Source: Hymenopus coronatus (taxonomy: Eukaryota > Arthropoda > Insecta > Mantodea > Hymenopodidae). Taken from it: 64,000 bases of DNA. How positions within the stretch are numbered: the stretch's first letter is position 1; each line of letters begins with the position of its first letter. Made by a program: the position numbers and the translations under genes. The DNA lies in the NCBI GenBank assembly GCA_030762935.1, contig CM060888.1:116633468-116697467 (forward strand), read 5' to 3'. Under the pieces are notes generated by a model. The model ran no database searches. It was not told where the DNA came from and was given only the letters and a program-made list of their open reading frames with translations. Below, in pieces: positions 1-11,811 of the stretch.

Positions 1-427
1 AAGTCCTTCTGCATTATCTATTTCTGCCCTTCTAAATCGTGTATATTGTACATTACAAATTTAAGAGATGTTTCCTCTCTTCTATGTCCCTTGCACATAA
101 CTCTCAGTAAGTTATTTTAGTTTAACAAATCAAGTTTAACTTAGTCAATCAGTAGTAATTAATTGCTTTTACTGGGGTAACCACGATCCAGTTGGGGACT
201 TTAGTGTCTCACCGGCTTGTGTTAACGTAACTCAGTTGGTTGAAGTAACCGAACACAAATCGGAATTTGCGTGATTCAAATGCTGGCTAAGCATGAACTT
301 TTTCAGTCTGATTCTACCTTTCCAACCTTGTGCTACACGTGGCCTTCTAAATAAGAAGTAATAATTACACATATGATTAATTTTGTTTTGAAAATATGTC
401 TTCTATCAAATTTCATGTGATACCATT
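1..427. other. Unassigned AT-rich sequence
   Basis: I see no open frame, no HTR similarity and no tRNA-like boxes in this stretch. It runs directly into the LINE remnant, so part of it may be more decayed LINE sequence. Confidence 0.4.
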
Positions 428-1130
428 TTGTTTTCCCTGAAAGACAGTTTTTATATAAATAATCCATTTTCTCCGGACTATAGAACTTTTGTTATAAAAA
501 TATCTCAATTGTGTAATGTGTCTATATCTACTTATTTATATGAAATCAATAGAAAGATTTTAATAAACATGAATTTTAACAAGGGTGGTACTATTTTAAA
601 GTATCTTGATCAGATGACATTTTTAGGCATTGATTTAGATCAACACATTATTTGGCATAAACAGATCTATCATATATGCACCAAATTAAATAAAACATAC
701 TTTGCTATTAGATGCCTGAAAATGAGTTTGGACATTAACTGTTTGCTTACTGTATATTATGCCACTGTACAATGAATTTTATCACACAATATTTTAATAT
801 GGGGGTGTGCAACTAAAGTAAATAGGTATTTTTAATTCAGAAGAGAGTGCTTAGAATAATTTTTAATATGAAGCCAAGAAACTCGTTGAGACATGTTTTT
901 AAACAACTTTATATTTTTACTTTGACATGATTTATAATATATAATGCTGCACTATTTTATAAAAATAACTTATATAATAATATAAAATATAAAATAACTA
1001 AATATTCAAAACCACCAAAGTGCCTCATAAGTAAAGTTGTTAATACACATTATTAAAATAGATGACAATGTGTAAATTTAAAAGATCACTACGTTCATTT
1101 TTACACGACAAAATGTTTTTGCACTTTAAG
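428..1130 (+). pseudogene. LINE (non-LTR) reverse transcriptase remnant
   Basis: The first 115 codons are open and contain the stretch FLGIDLDQHIIWH, followed by ICTKLNKTYFAIRCLK and LLTVYYATVQ. This is the pattern after the catalytic palm in Jockey/CR1/RTE-type reverse transcriptases, where (K)FLGIxLDxxLxWxxHIxxIxxKLxKxxxxLRxLK precedes the thumb region. After the stop at about 776 the homology continues with IL-SHNILIWGCATKVNR in the next codons, then decays through several stops (about 840-1130) in text resembling the 'YNAALFYKNN' tail common in this class. The catalytic YADD region would lie upstream and is not recognisable, so the copy is 5'-truncated. This is a dead fragment; the exact LINE clade is not determinable by eye. 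Confidence 0.7.
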
Positions 1131-1663
1131 TGAATTATTTAATTAATGCACATTTATGACGAGTCTATCTGTGTAAAGTGTATGGTAATAGACAATGAAT
1201 CTGTCTGTCTGTCTGTCTGTCTAATTCCTCAGTAAATCACATTACTGCATAAAAGTAATTCAGTGAACTTAAGAGGCATAAACTTGACAACACTTTACTT
1301 TCATATTTTAAATAGTTTTGAGATAATGGGTAATGAAGTTAGCAAACTGATCATTACCAAGATAGAGAGCCTTAATCTTCACGGTATCCTGGGAGTAAAA
1401 TTTCAAATTTCTCAATTGAGTTTTCTGAACGTCTTACTGTTAATATGGATACTAAATGTAAATCAAATTGAATAAATATTTTGAATTTTTTAAATTGAAG
1501 CTTTGAACCATACACAACAACTTTAAACAAGGATATTGGAATAACTTTGATTACTGAATTAATATAATTTTTAAAAAGGTTAGAAAATTTAATCTCTAAA
1601 ATTAATAATTTAAGTGTGTGCATATATATATATAAACCAGTATTTGTTAGCAGAATTTTGCCC
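1131..1663. other. Unassigned, with short (CTGT)n
   Basis: A short CTGT microsatellite lies at about 1201-1222. Small open frames occur on both strands but none resembles a known family, and base composition is like the surroundings. Confidence 0.4.
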
Positions 1664-2460
1664 TTTTTACTTTCTATAGACGTACTATGTACATAGTGTA
1701 TAAAGAAGGTATTCCATTCCACCCAAAAATCGATACCGAGATTTCAATGGAAATAGAGTATTTTCAGAAAAAGGTCCGTGTGTGTGAGCGTGTCCGTGTA
1801 TCCGTGTGTCTCTGAACACGATAATTTGAAAACGAAAAGTCAGTAAAATACCAAACTTTGTATTTAAGTTCAGTATTTTCCAAGGATGCGACACGAAGAT
1901 TTTCAAGAAAATCCCCCCACACCCAACTACACCTTACATGGACAAATTTTAAAAAAACATTATTTTCTCAAAAATGTAACTAACGATTTTGGTTAGAATG
2001 TCTTATATTAAAGATATTTAAATGACTAATGAAATGTATATCTTGAACTTTCTGGGAATATCCTCTGAAGGTATCTGGATGAACTTTACGGAATTTTGCA
2101 TAACAGGTAAACCGTAAGGAATATCCAAAAACTTAATGGAAAATCTATAGCTCGTTAAAACACGCAATTTATGTAATATACATCTTTTTCTTGGAGTTGA
2201 TCGTTTTTCAGACATTCCTTGTTATTGGTTTCAGCTATAAAATATTTATACTGTTCTCATACAGGAACATGCCAACTCCTGGCCACGCAAAGAAACAGGT
2301 TTCAATTCCATAGCAATTTCAATTCCACATTTTAAAACATTTGATTGTCGGTTTAGTCTAATGAATTTCCTTATTTCCCTTCTACTTATAAGGGACAGGT
2401 AATAAAACGTTTCTGCAAACGTTTATCTCGATTAATATGAAGTAGATAGATGAATATTGC
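1664..2460 (-). repeat. HTR-1, nearly full length
   Basis: The copy starts with the terminal hairpin (CTTTCTATAGAC ... TATGTACATA ... TATAAAGAAGG, 1669-1710), then a decayed GTCC/GTGT minisatellite (1773-1815). The internal palindrome near 1846 has one mismatch in an arm. The distal body belongs to the variant with 'ggccacgcaaagaaac' near 2281 (subtype II). The far end is lost at about 2460. About 30 bp later an S1 SINE begins, so the terminal stem-loop may have been removed by that event. Confidence 0.85.
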
Positions 2461-2491
2461 AACTGGTATTGTATGATCTTTAAATGACTGT

Positions 2492-2769
2492 GTCGCCCTC
2501 CGTGGTGTAATGGTTATCATGTCAGCTTTATATACCCAAGGTCGCGGGTTCAAACCCGGCTAAGGGCGATGGCTTTTTTTCGGGCGTAAAAGTCCTTAGC
2601 ATAGCTTCCTTCGGAAGGGAAGTAAAACTGTTGGTCCTGTGTCGTAGATTTGCGGCACGTTATAGAACTAACGAGCAAAATTAAACGATCTTTCACCCCC
2701 AATATAGAATGGGATGCCTAGAACCACAGCAGTTAAAGAATGTCCATAAATAAAACGCCATTTCATTTT
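2492..2769 (+). mobile_element. S1 SINE, tRNA-derived, full-length copy
   Basis: The head is tRNA-like. An A box (TGGTGTAATGGTTATCATG) and a B box (GGTTCAAACCC) are both present, and the ends GTCGCCCT and AGGGCGAT pair as an acceptor stem. The anticodon arm (gctttatatacccaagg) does not fold properly, so this is not a working tRNA gene. The body carries 'gtcgtagatttgcggcacg' and 'acgatctttcaccccc', and the element ends in 'aaataaaacgccatttcatttt'. The same order of blocks is found at 7446, 17487 and (reverse) 44845, which defines the family. Transcription in life would be by RNA polymerase III from the internal boxes (known for the class). Confidence 0.85.
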
Positions 2770-3942
2770 AAATGGCTATAAAGCCTGAAGGAAGTGGAGG
2801 ATTTTCTATGGAAACACAAATCTTTCAATAATAATTTGTAATAAAGCAGGAATTTTACCAATTGTATTCAAAACTGTATTCTCAGTGTTTCTTTTTCAGC
2901 TTGGAGAGGCTGTATGTAAATGCAAAGTTGTCAAGTTTACTTCACTAATGTTGCTATGATTATGTTTTCCCCAGTTGAATACATTTGTGGCATTTGTGAA
3001 AGTTATTGTACTTGCTGTACGAGAGAAATGGTATTCGCTGTATGGTCGGCATGTGAAGATTGCAATAGTTAGGGGTCTGACATCTCTTTAGTCAATGTCA
3101 CGGGATCACAAAGCATTTGATCGATCGAGACCCACCGAGTAGATGTGCGATTGCCACCGCATGCCAGATGAACTCGATAACAGACCCAGTTGAAGAGCAC
3201 ATGTTAAATTTGTCTAACGATCTGCAGTTATAATACGTTAGCGTGGAACTGGTTCTGACGGATCTCGGTGACGCTTATTAGACTTTGAAGCGTTCCCTTG
3301 AGCTTTGCGTGGGATGCTACTTTTATTTCCAGATTATGTAACCGTCTGAAATGTTGACATTTTGTTTTCTTTTATACATTCCCAAGGTTTGTCCATGAAC
3401 TTGTATATTCTTTGGACCGGTGCTATAAAATACTATGGTATTGCCTGCAATAAAATAAAAAGTTAAAAAAAAGTTTACTTTGAATCCTGCCTAGCTTTAC
3501 AAACAGAGTCTGGATATTAGATTTCACCGGAATTACAGGCGAATTTAGGAAGCTATTTCCTGAATAAAAAATAGATGGTTTACAGCAAATACGCTGCGTA
3601 TACGCAAATGTTTATCTATTTACCCGTTTGCGAAAGGCGTATATGAAACAAATGGAATAAATGCCAAAAGTTCTATTTATCTCAGATTTGCAACAAACGA
3701 AGATTTTTTGCAATGCACTTTGACACATTCAGTGCTCTTTTTGTTTGGTGAACTATGTTGAAGCAGTTTTTGTTAATTTTGGCATTATAAATTTATATTT
3801 CTTCCCAAGTATTCATTAAATAAATGGTTTCTAAACCCGTGTGAGTGGGTACAGCGTTGAGGAAACTAAATTAGCAGAACGAACTGGTTTTTTTTTTTTT
3901 TTCGAAATATAACTATATTACCACCACCACCACCACCACCAC

Positions 3943-3973
<31 letters not shown>

Positions 3974-4610
3974 AAATACAATAATCTAAGTTGCAATATT
4001 TAAATCATTAGGATTACATTTTATAATTTTATAATAACAAATTCCAGTACTGGACATAAATATGGAATCCATTCACATTCTCCGTTGATTAAATGGAAAT
4101 GCGGCAAAATACCTTAAACAATTTTTCAGAATAGATCTATGACATACTTTATATTATGTGAGTTTTAATGAGATTGACAGCACTTCCATAAACCGAAATG
4201 TTTAATTTGAAACTCGTTTACCAAGCCAGAATATTCACCAAGATCCATGAATTAACCTCACGAGGGCTGAGCTAGTGTAGCCGAGGAGTGAAGAAACCAG
4301 GGTATACTCCCTTCACAGACTCCGAGACGACTCTACCTTCGAAGCACAATCAAGCTGCGGAAAAGTCCTAAGAGAGGGAAGATATGTGTACTGGCACATA
4401 GCTATGCAAACTATATACACCTTGGCAGAGATTATAGGCTCAAACAATACAATATCCAGCCTATTATAATATATGATGTCGTTATTGTTGTACTGCAACC
4501 ACTTCTGCTGTATTTTTAACAAGTAGATAGAAGAAGTACTGATGCGAGTTTTTCTCTGGAATTGTTAAGATAAAGGATAAAGCAAGTGGCTGTGTTTTTT
4601 ACACATCGGA
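2770..4610. other. Unassigned; (ACC)n(ATT)n microsatellite
   Basis: This stretch holds no recognisable gene or HTR copy. A compound microsatellite, (ACC)7 running into (ATT)n, sits at about 3920-3971 behind a T run at 3890. The region 3050-3330 is slightly richer in G+C than its surroundings but has no open frame I can assign. Confidence 0.45.
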
Positions 4611-5467
4611 TTTTTATTACTTTCTCTATACGTAATAATCAATAGTGTAAAGAGAAGGTATTGCGCTCTGCCCAAAAATTCGATACCAAGATTTCACCGG
4701 AAATATATGTTTTAGGGTCCCCTGTATCAAAAAAAAAAACATTTTCAGAAAAAGGTCCGTGTGTGTCCGTATGTTCATGTGTCTGTGAACACGATAACTC
4801 AAAAACGAAAAGTCGATAACATACCAAATTTGGTATTTAAGTTTAGTATCTTCCAGGTATGCGACACGAAGATTTTGAGAAAAATCCTGCCACCCCAAAT
4901 TACCCTTTACATGGAGCTTTTTTCGAAAATTTTGATTTTTTCAAAAAATGGCTCTAATGATTTTGATTAAAATGTCGTATATTAAAAATATTTACTTGAC
5001 AAATAACAGGTATATCTTCATTTTTCTAGGAATAGCCTCTGAAGATTACTTTATTCTGGATGAAATTAACGTTATTTTGCATAACTGCCAAACCGTAAGG
5101 GATAGATAAAAACTTACTACACAAAACATGTAGAGTACGTTAAAACACACAATTTATGTTATGTACATTTTTTTCGTGGAGTCGATCGTTTTTTAGATAT
5201 TCCTTTTTTTTTTTGATTTTACAGGAATTTGTCAACTCCTGTCAATACAAACAAAGGAACTTCAGTCACATTGCAAACAGCTTTTGACTATCACTTTAAT
5301 TATGGTACTCCCTTATTTCGCTTCTAGTTACAAGGAAGCAAATAATAAGACTATTTCTGGTAATTTTTCTCGATCAGTATGAGGTAAATAGAACCATAAG
5401 CCTTCTTACAATAATTTGTTGTAGATATATAGAGAAAGACATGTGAATGGAATACATCAGCTTTTTT
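4611..5467 (-). repeat. HTR-2, full length
   Basis: Both ends are present: 'tttttattactttctcta' at the hairpin end and 'gaatggaatacatcag' at the stem-loop end (5446-5460). The hairpin centre is decayed (gtaataatcaatagtg in place of TATGTACATA). The palindrome near 4822 keeps the core taccaaatttggta. The satellite is short (gtccgtgtgtgtccg). It is a subtype I copy ('gaatggaa' loop). Confidence 0.88.
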
Positions 5468-7445
5468 ATATGCTACTCCGTATTCAATATATGCTGGTTA
5501 AATGGTATGCAATAATAGGAAGGCATTACTTTCCATAAATAACAATAATTCTATATGCTTCTCAGGCAACGCATTTAGATTATCTTTTCTCCTTACCTGT
5601 ACTTTATAAGATAGTTCAATATGGTTCAGACGAAACAGTCTGTTCATCAAAGATGTATTTTTCTGGTTTCTTGATCGAAGTTTATGATAACGACACCGCA
5701 CAACTTAGTTTGGTGTTGCGACCAGTAGATCTGAAAGAAAAACGTTCAAACATTTCCTGTGGCCATATAAATGCCCACAAAACGACAGACAAAAAGCAGG
5801 AATTACAGATTAAGAGTTATAAATCCGTCAAGGTAACAATAAGAATATACAAGACTGTGATATAACATGTTTCCTGATGCCTTATCTATCGGCACATGAT
5901 CAAAGTGGCTGTGACGGGAACCGTTGGAACGTCTGTTTGTTATTCTAACAATCAATATTTGTCACATCTAACATTTCGAAATGTTTTTTTAAAGGAAACC
6001 GACGTGCTTTATAGATTTTAAACTTTATTACTTTAAGGCATTCACCGATTTGTCAGAAACAAGCACAAATTTCCCCCAAATCTGTGAAAGGAGGTTCCAT
6101 GTTTATGCCGAGGTGAAAAAACGTCTCATGAAATGTACTTACACAAATACGATGCCCGCTATTAATAATCATAAGACGTGAACAATAAAGGCGAAGAAAA
6201 TGTTTGTTCGCAGTTGAGTCCAACAATCATTTATACTGTAGGAAGTGCATGTTGTACACACAGCTGCACCTAGTATTTTGTAGCCCGAGATTGGCATTAC
6301 ATTGTTAGAAACTACATTTATTAAAAGTCTTGGCATTCATGTTGATGAAGTTAAGATGTGGTGATCGAAATTACCTAAGCAGTTTAAGAAATGTAAAACC
6401 ATATTATTTTCAGCTTTTACAGATTGTTATGCGTTATGGTAATTTTATCTGAGTAGAGGAAATATTGCTTTTGCAGCAGAAATTACTGTATTTAATGAAA
6501 ATGTCCTACCAAGACACATTCGAAACCCCTTTTGTATTTAATTTGGCACCTATTTTGACTGTTGTAAATTTATAATTACCGAGCTAGGTGGCGCCACGGG
6601 AACTCCCAGGACCAACCAACCTCACCGAAAGATATTTCCCGCTTTTCCTCCATCGCTAGGCCAATGCTGATTTCTATACTTTGATCTGCGAAGTTTCCTA
6701 TTATCCCTTTCATCACTACATCATTTCCTTCTTCAGCTACACATCGGACATTGAGTTGAGCATCTACCTATCATGGACACGGTATTATCCAAAACTCGCC
6801 TGCTCCTCAACAGGCTACTGACCTAAGGCATTGACTTGTACGTCCCTAGCAGTGCAAGTCCTACAGGGAAAAGAACATAGTGTTGAAGAAACTATTTATT
6901 CGCTCTCATGATCCGTGTTCACAGCAACATCAGTGAGCGTATATTGAGATATGTTTTTATGAGAGCAATTTAATATAGATTTACCACAGTTTAAATTAAG
7001 TAGGACGGTTGAATCGTATTAATATTTTGGTTCTAGAAGTGCACTCTTAGATACCAGATACTTAGAATTAAGAGTATGAATAAGAGGAGAATAATAACTT
7101 CAGTATACCATGGTTATTAAGAACACCTCTTGAGGAATTTATAAATTTAAATTATTGTGTTTTCTTTTTATGTTACCTTTAATCTATTTTATTCTGTTAA
7201 CGGATGCATTGCTCCTTACGACAATTGGTAATACGTTACATTGCATCACATTGAAAATGTTTCAAATATTAACATTAAGAATTAAATATATACAATTCAC
7301 GCAAATGCTGTATATTTTGTAATAGTATACACACCGAAAATTGGATATATGCAATATCAGATTGCATGATAGACATATTATCGATAAAAATATTTGATGT
7401 GGTATATATAAACAGCGTTTTCCATCTACTTCATTTCAATTTAGA
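5468..7445. other. Unassigned AT-rich sequence
   Basis: I see nothing assignable in nearly 2 kb. A 70-codon open frame at 5653-5865 has no familiar motif and no support from neighbouring sequence. Confidence 0.4.
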
Positions 7446-7612
7446 TGTCGCCCTCTGTGGTGTAATGGTTATACCCAAGGTCGCGGGTTCCAACCCGGCG
7501 GAGGACGATCCATTTTTTGGGCGTAAAAATCCTTAGCATAGTCTTTCACGCAGTATTGAATTGGGCCTGAGAACTACAAAAGTTAAAGAGCGCCCATAAA
7601 TAAAACTCCATT
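7446..7612 (+). mobile_element. S1 SINE, internally deleted copy
   Basis: The A box (TGGTGTAATGGTTA) and B box (GGTTCCAACCC) are retained, but about 14 bases between them (the anticodon region) and most of the central body are missing relative to the copy at 2492. The 3' end 'aaataaaactccatttcatttc' is intact. Confidence 0.82.
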
Positions 7613-8981
7613 TCATTTCAATTGAGATAAAGCTCTATAGAAATGCTTATAATATACCATTCGTTATGACATGAAGAGGGAAATATCGACGTCAAATTTT
7701 TAATAACTGAGTCTGTATACTGGTCTTAAAAATCTATCCTAGTTTCAATAAATCGCGATAAACAACTGAATATCAAACTACAAACAATGGCAAGCTATAA
7801 TTTTAATAATATTGAAGAATTAGAGCCATTAATAACAGATAAATCGGAAATGACTTATGCCTATGTATATAATTACGTGGAATATATTGTCTAATTAAAG
7901 AAGATTTTTCTCCGAATGAGGAGACTTTCATAAGCTATTCCTAGAAAAATAAAGATATACATTCTATTTTTCATGAAAATATCTTTAATATATAACATTT
8001 TACTTTATGAAAAAATTTTGAATAATGTTCATTTCATTCCTTCCTTCTGGGGAGTGCTAGCCATAATAAATCTCACGTAAGTCTGAGTCCGTGATATAAA
8101 ATATATATGTATATATATTGTTATAAAATTTGAAAATTTATTTTTGCTATCAAAAGAGATCTACGAAGCTTTAACATTATGTCAACAAACACGTTTCCCA
8201 TACAGGAAATATTAGGCTGTCTCTCGACTTGGAATGTAATACCTGGTGCTCTCTGCCAAAGAGAAATCTGAATTAGGGATTCTGATAGCTTTTAGAGATG
8301 TATAACCACATGTTTAGCTATTATAGGTGTTATTGATGTGGGCGGACGACTAAGTAACGATGCTATAAAGTCATTTGAAGAAATGACACGCCATCGATTT
8401 CATTTGTTACAAACATCTATTAATAACAGAGATACAGCGAAAAAGAAGACAAATGTTGTCTGACATTAACGGCATGGTAGTTGATTTTCACTATGGCCAT
8501 CAGCATTTATCACTAGTATGTATCTTAAAACATTTACAAGCTGTTTGCGGTATATACTTTTGGCTTAAGGACCATGCGCCATAAGGTTCAGAAGCACGTT
8601 TGACCCTTAGCAGCACGCGACAACCTCTTGACCGACTGAGCCGGTGCACTAATGGCTTGCCAGATTTGGTTAGATTGAATTACCGAATATGGAGACCAGA
8701 CTTAAACACAATGGGACGTTTGTCGCTCTGTGCAACTTCCGCGTCGGTTTGCCTACCTGCCAGCTGTTGCATCAGAATGAGGATTCTTGATGGCCTGTGT
8801 CATTTGGCATGCTCCTAGGTCGTAAACCTTCAGAGGAACAGGAGAAAATGAGATAGGATTTACTGAAACTTTCGACAAAACAATGCTGATGAACAACAGC
8901 GTTTATACCTTTCTCTGCTGCTTATTTAAGGTAGGAGAAGTATGCCTTTCAAAAATTGGATACCGAGATAAAAAATAAAAT
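7613..8981. other. Unassigned; scrap of HTR hairpin side at its end
   Basis: There is no recognisable gene. The bases 8943-8969 (caaaaattggataccgagat) match the part of HTR just inside the hairpin and look like a tiny orphan fragment next to HTR-3. An open frame of 72 codons at 8600-8818 has somewhat higher G+C than its surroundings but resembles nothing I know. Confidence 0.4.
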
Positions 8982-9702
8982 AATCTGACGTGTTCCATTC
9001 ATATGACTTTCTCTATATCTCTGCAACAAATTATTGTTAGAAAGTTTATGCCTCTATCTCTATAGCTCTGCAACAAATTATTGTTAGAAAGCTTATGCCT
9101 CTATAGCTTTTTTATAGCTGAAACCAATAATAAGGAATAAGTCAAAAACGGTCAACCCCACGAAACAAATGTATATGACATAAATTGTGTTTTATCATGA
9201 TCTACATTTTTGTGTAGTAATTTTTTGTCCATCTCTTACTGTTTAGCAGTTATGCAAAATTCCGTAAAATTCATCCGGAATAAAGTAGTCTTCAGAGGCT
9301 ACTCCCAGAAAATTCAAGATATACATTTCATTTGGTATGTAAATATCTTAAATATAAGAGACTTTAATCAAATTCGCTGGAGTTATTTTTGAGAAAATCA
9401 AAATTTTTGATAAAAGTTCCATGTAAAGTTTAGTTTGAGGTGAGGAAATTTTCTTGAAAATCTTCGTGCCGCATTCTTGAAAGATACGAAACTTAAATAC
9501 CAAGTTTGGTATTTAACAATCCTTTCGTTTTTAACCTATGCGTATCCAGAGACATACACGCGCACACATACACACGGATGTTTTTCCAAAAAATGTTGTT
9601 TTTTTTTGTATTTAAGGGGACCCAATACATGTATTTCCGGTGACATCTGGTATCGAATTTTTGGGTGCAATACAATACCTTCTCTATACACTATGTACAT
9701 TT
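8982..9702 (+). repeat. HTR-3, rearranged copy
   Basis: The stem-loop end (atctgacgtgttccattcatatgac) is intact. A 47-bp segment containing 'ctgcaacaaattattgttag' is tandemly duplicated (9009-9055 and 9056-9102). About 220 bp of the body normally found after 'cttatgcctctat' is missing. The internal palindrome AAATACCAA-GT-TTGGTATTT is perfect at 9494-9513. The terminal hairpin is truncated on its outer arm (tatgtacatttttagtaag), where it meets HTR-4 in opposite orientation. Confidence 0.82.
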
Positions 9703-10012
9703 TTAGTAAGGGCCCTGTTATATGTATTTGTGTGTCTGTGAACAGTGTACCTTAAAAATGAAAAGTCGCTTAAGAAGCAGTCTTAGTATTTAAGTTCAGT
9801 TCATCTAAGAATACAATACGAAGATTTTAAACAAAAACTAGCTGGTCAAATTACTGTTTAGATAAGATTTTTTATTTTATTTTTATTATTATTTTTTTAT
9901 TTTCTCAAAAACGGCTCTAATGCTTTGCATTAAAACGCCGCATTTTAAGACATTTGCCTGACAAATGAAATGTATTATCAAGAGATTTCTAGAAATAGCT
10001 TGTGGAAGTTTT
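9703..10012 (-). repeat. HTR-4, fragment
   Basis: It begins inside the satellite (gtatttgtgtgtctgtgaac) and continues through the block 'aaaaatgaaaagtcg', the decayed palindrome and the 'tgacaaatgaaatgtat' block, then is lost. The hairpin is missing at the junction with HTR-3. Confidence 0.75.
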
Positions 10013-10479
10013 CATTTTGAATGGGATTTGACAACTTTTAACCGCAAGAAAGAACAAAAATTTGCTATAGAAATTGTACATCTCGTTCACGTATACAACT
10101 TGTACTATATAAACAATTTGTGGAAGCATTTTGGAGATTTTTTTTAATATGGAATTGCTAAATACCTCATTTCTTTAAGCTGGAAAGAGAACGGAATTTG
10201 AGCGGAATATCAAAGGCATCAGTTAGCGAACATTGTTAAAAGATTTGACTAGTGCTTAATCCTACTGCATTTTCTGTTACAACTGTGCCTACTCATAAAA
10301 AAATAGATATTTATTGAGGGCATTTCTAGCACTGTTGTCCTCAGTTATCAGAGAACTAGTCAAATATAATTCGGAATTAGTTTTTACAAATTTATTGGAT
10401 CCACAACAAAAAGTAAAAAAACGTCTCATTTTTCTACATGATCTTATACATTTAAATATATTTTGGCATCAAGTAGTAA
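10013..10479. other. Unassigned sequence next to a mariner relic
   Basis: Nothing can be assigned with confidence. The right part may be the decayed C-terminal end of the adjacent minus-strand mariner derivative. Confidence 0.35.
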
Positions 10480-10900
10480 TTATTGAAGCAGTTTTCGTTG
10501 CATCATCATTGAAACGCCTTGCAAATAGTTCTTTTTCCAGATGCCCAAACAAATGATAATCCCAGGGAGACAAATTCGACTACAAGAAGGATGTTCCATA
10601 TGTGTCTAAAGCATTTCCTCTAGTTTTTTTTTCTTTCTTTTCTTTCTGTTCTTGGGTGAGGTGACGAGAATGCCATCTGGCACAGAATTTCCGCAAGTTG
10701 TTTTCATCACTGATGATGACTTGAAGGCATCCAAATCGTACTTCTACGAGGAAGGCAATTTCAGAAATTTTTATGCGTCGATCTTCTTCATTAAGGTCAC
10801 GTACAGCACGAATATTGTCTGCAGCGATGCTTGTTCGAGATTGTCTTTGGTGTGGTTTATTTTCCACTACTTGCTGCCCTAACAACAATATTTGTGTCAT
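10480..10900 (-). pseudogene. Internally deleted mariner transposase
   Basis: Read on the minus strand, residues such as RTSIAADNIRAVRDL, EEDRRIKISEIAFLVEV and LRKFCARWHSRHLTQEQKE match the N-terminal helix-turn-helix region of DD34D mariner transposases (consensus like IRAVRDLIEEDRRVKISEIA ... LRKLCARWVPHxLTxEQK). About 30 codons later the frame resumes with SPWDYHLFGHLEKELFARRF-NDDATKTA (10500-10565). This is the C-terminal SPDLAPSDYHLFGPLKxxLxGRRFxxDEEV block. The central catalytic region with the first and second Asp is missing, so this is a deletion derivative rather than a point-mutated copy. The usual length of about 345 codons is reduced to fewer than 140. Confidence 0.75.
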
Positions 10901-10974
10901 TCACACACCCTAGTCTGAAAAAAAAGAACTTTTTGCAATAAACTTTTGTTGAAAAATAGTTAGACAAAGTCATA

Positions 10975-11667
10975 TGAACGAGGGCAATCCAGAAAGTAGC
11001 AAGCGGTTTGACATAATTAAATAATAACGAAAGTTATCAACACAAAACTTGATCTACAAATTTCCAAAATCTTACTCTATTTTTCAGCGTAATCATCATT
11101 GCTATCAAGATATTTATTCTCATGTGGTACCGGTTTTTCAATGCAGATGTTATACTTTTCTACCTCCAAAGAACGTATTCAATTTTTGGAATTCACAAAA
11201 TGTTCGGCCAGTAGAATTTTATAGGCAAATAACTCAAGTATATGGTACTGCAGTGAACGAGTCTTCAGAGAGGAAATGGCAAATAATTTACGAGTAATCA
11301 AGGAAGAGCTAGTGTGTACGATAAATACCGGAGTGGAAGTTCATCAATCGCTATGGAGGAGTTGAAAGCAAATGTTGATAAAGGAATTCAGAAAAACCGG
11401 TGTTTAACTTTCGACACCATACATGACTTTTTGGATGGAAAAGATTTCCCAGTCATGAAGATCTCAAAGTGAGATCTTAAGCGGTGGAAGAGTACAACAT
11501 CTGCATTGAAAAACCGGTACCACGTGACAATAAATACCTTGATAGCAGTGGCGATTACGTTGAGAAATAGAACAAAGTACCATAACTTGGTAAATAAAGT
11601 TTTGTGTTGACAACTTTCGTTATTGTTTGGTTATGTCAATTCCTCTGTCACTTTCTGGATGACCGTG
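10975..11667 (+). mobile_element. Non-autonomous mariner derivative with ~73-bp inverted repeats
   Basis: The two ends are long inverted repeats. The left arm runs from about 10979 (gggcaatccagaaagta) to 11048 (tcaacacaaaactt). The right arm starts near 11595 (aagttttgtgttgacaac) and ends near 11667 (actttctggatgaccgtg). Both arms share 'ataacgaaagtt-tcaacacaaaactt' and 'atccagaaagt'. Inside, the plus strand reads NVRPVEFYRQITQVYGTAVNE and later a GGVE block, like the N-terminus of mariner transposases. It then jumps to FLDGKDFPSHEDLKVRS ... YLDSSGDYVEK, the C-terminal end. Several stops break the frame. Mariner TIRs are usually near 30 bp, so these are unusually long. Exact ends and a TA duplication are likely but not certain. 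Confidence 0.78.
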
Positions 11668-11811
11668 TATATAAAGCATCAGCATTTTTATTCCTTTGTT
11701 TTGTTTTATTGAGCCCTACAACCACTCAAATTATATAAATTTCGATATTAATAACAAACTCTTTCTCTCTTGTTATCAGCTAGACTTTTATGCTTTTCTT
11801 TGTAAACATGA

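Noticed and set aside
2492..2575. tRNA gene
   Set aside because: The A and B boxes and acceptor pairing look convincing, but the anticodon arm does not fold and the same head recurs with a common SINE body at 7446, 17487 and 44845.
9494..9755. Coding gene in HTR-3 (peptides with TRTHTHG runs)
   Set aside because: The His/Thr runs come from the CA satellite and the frame is shared only as nucleotide repeat sequence.
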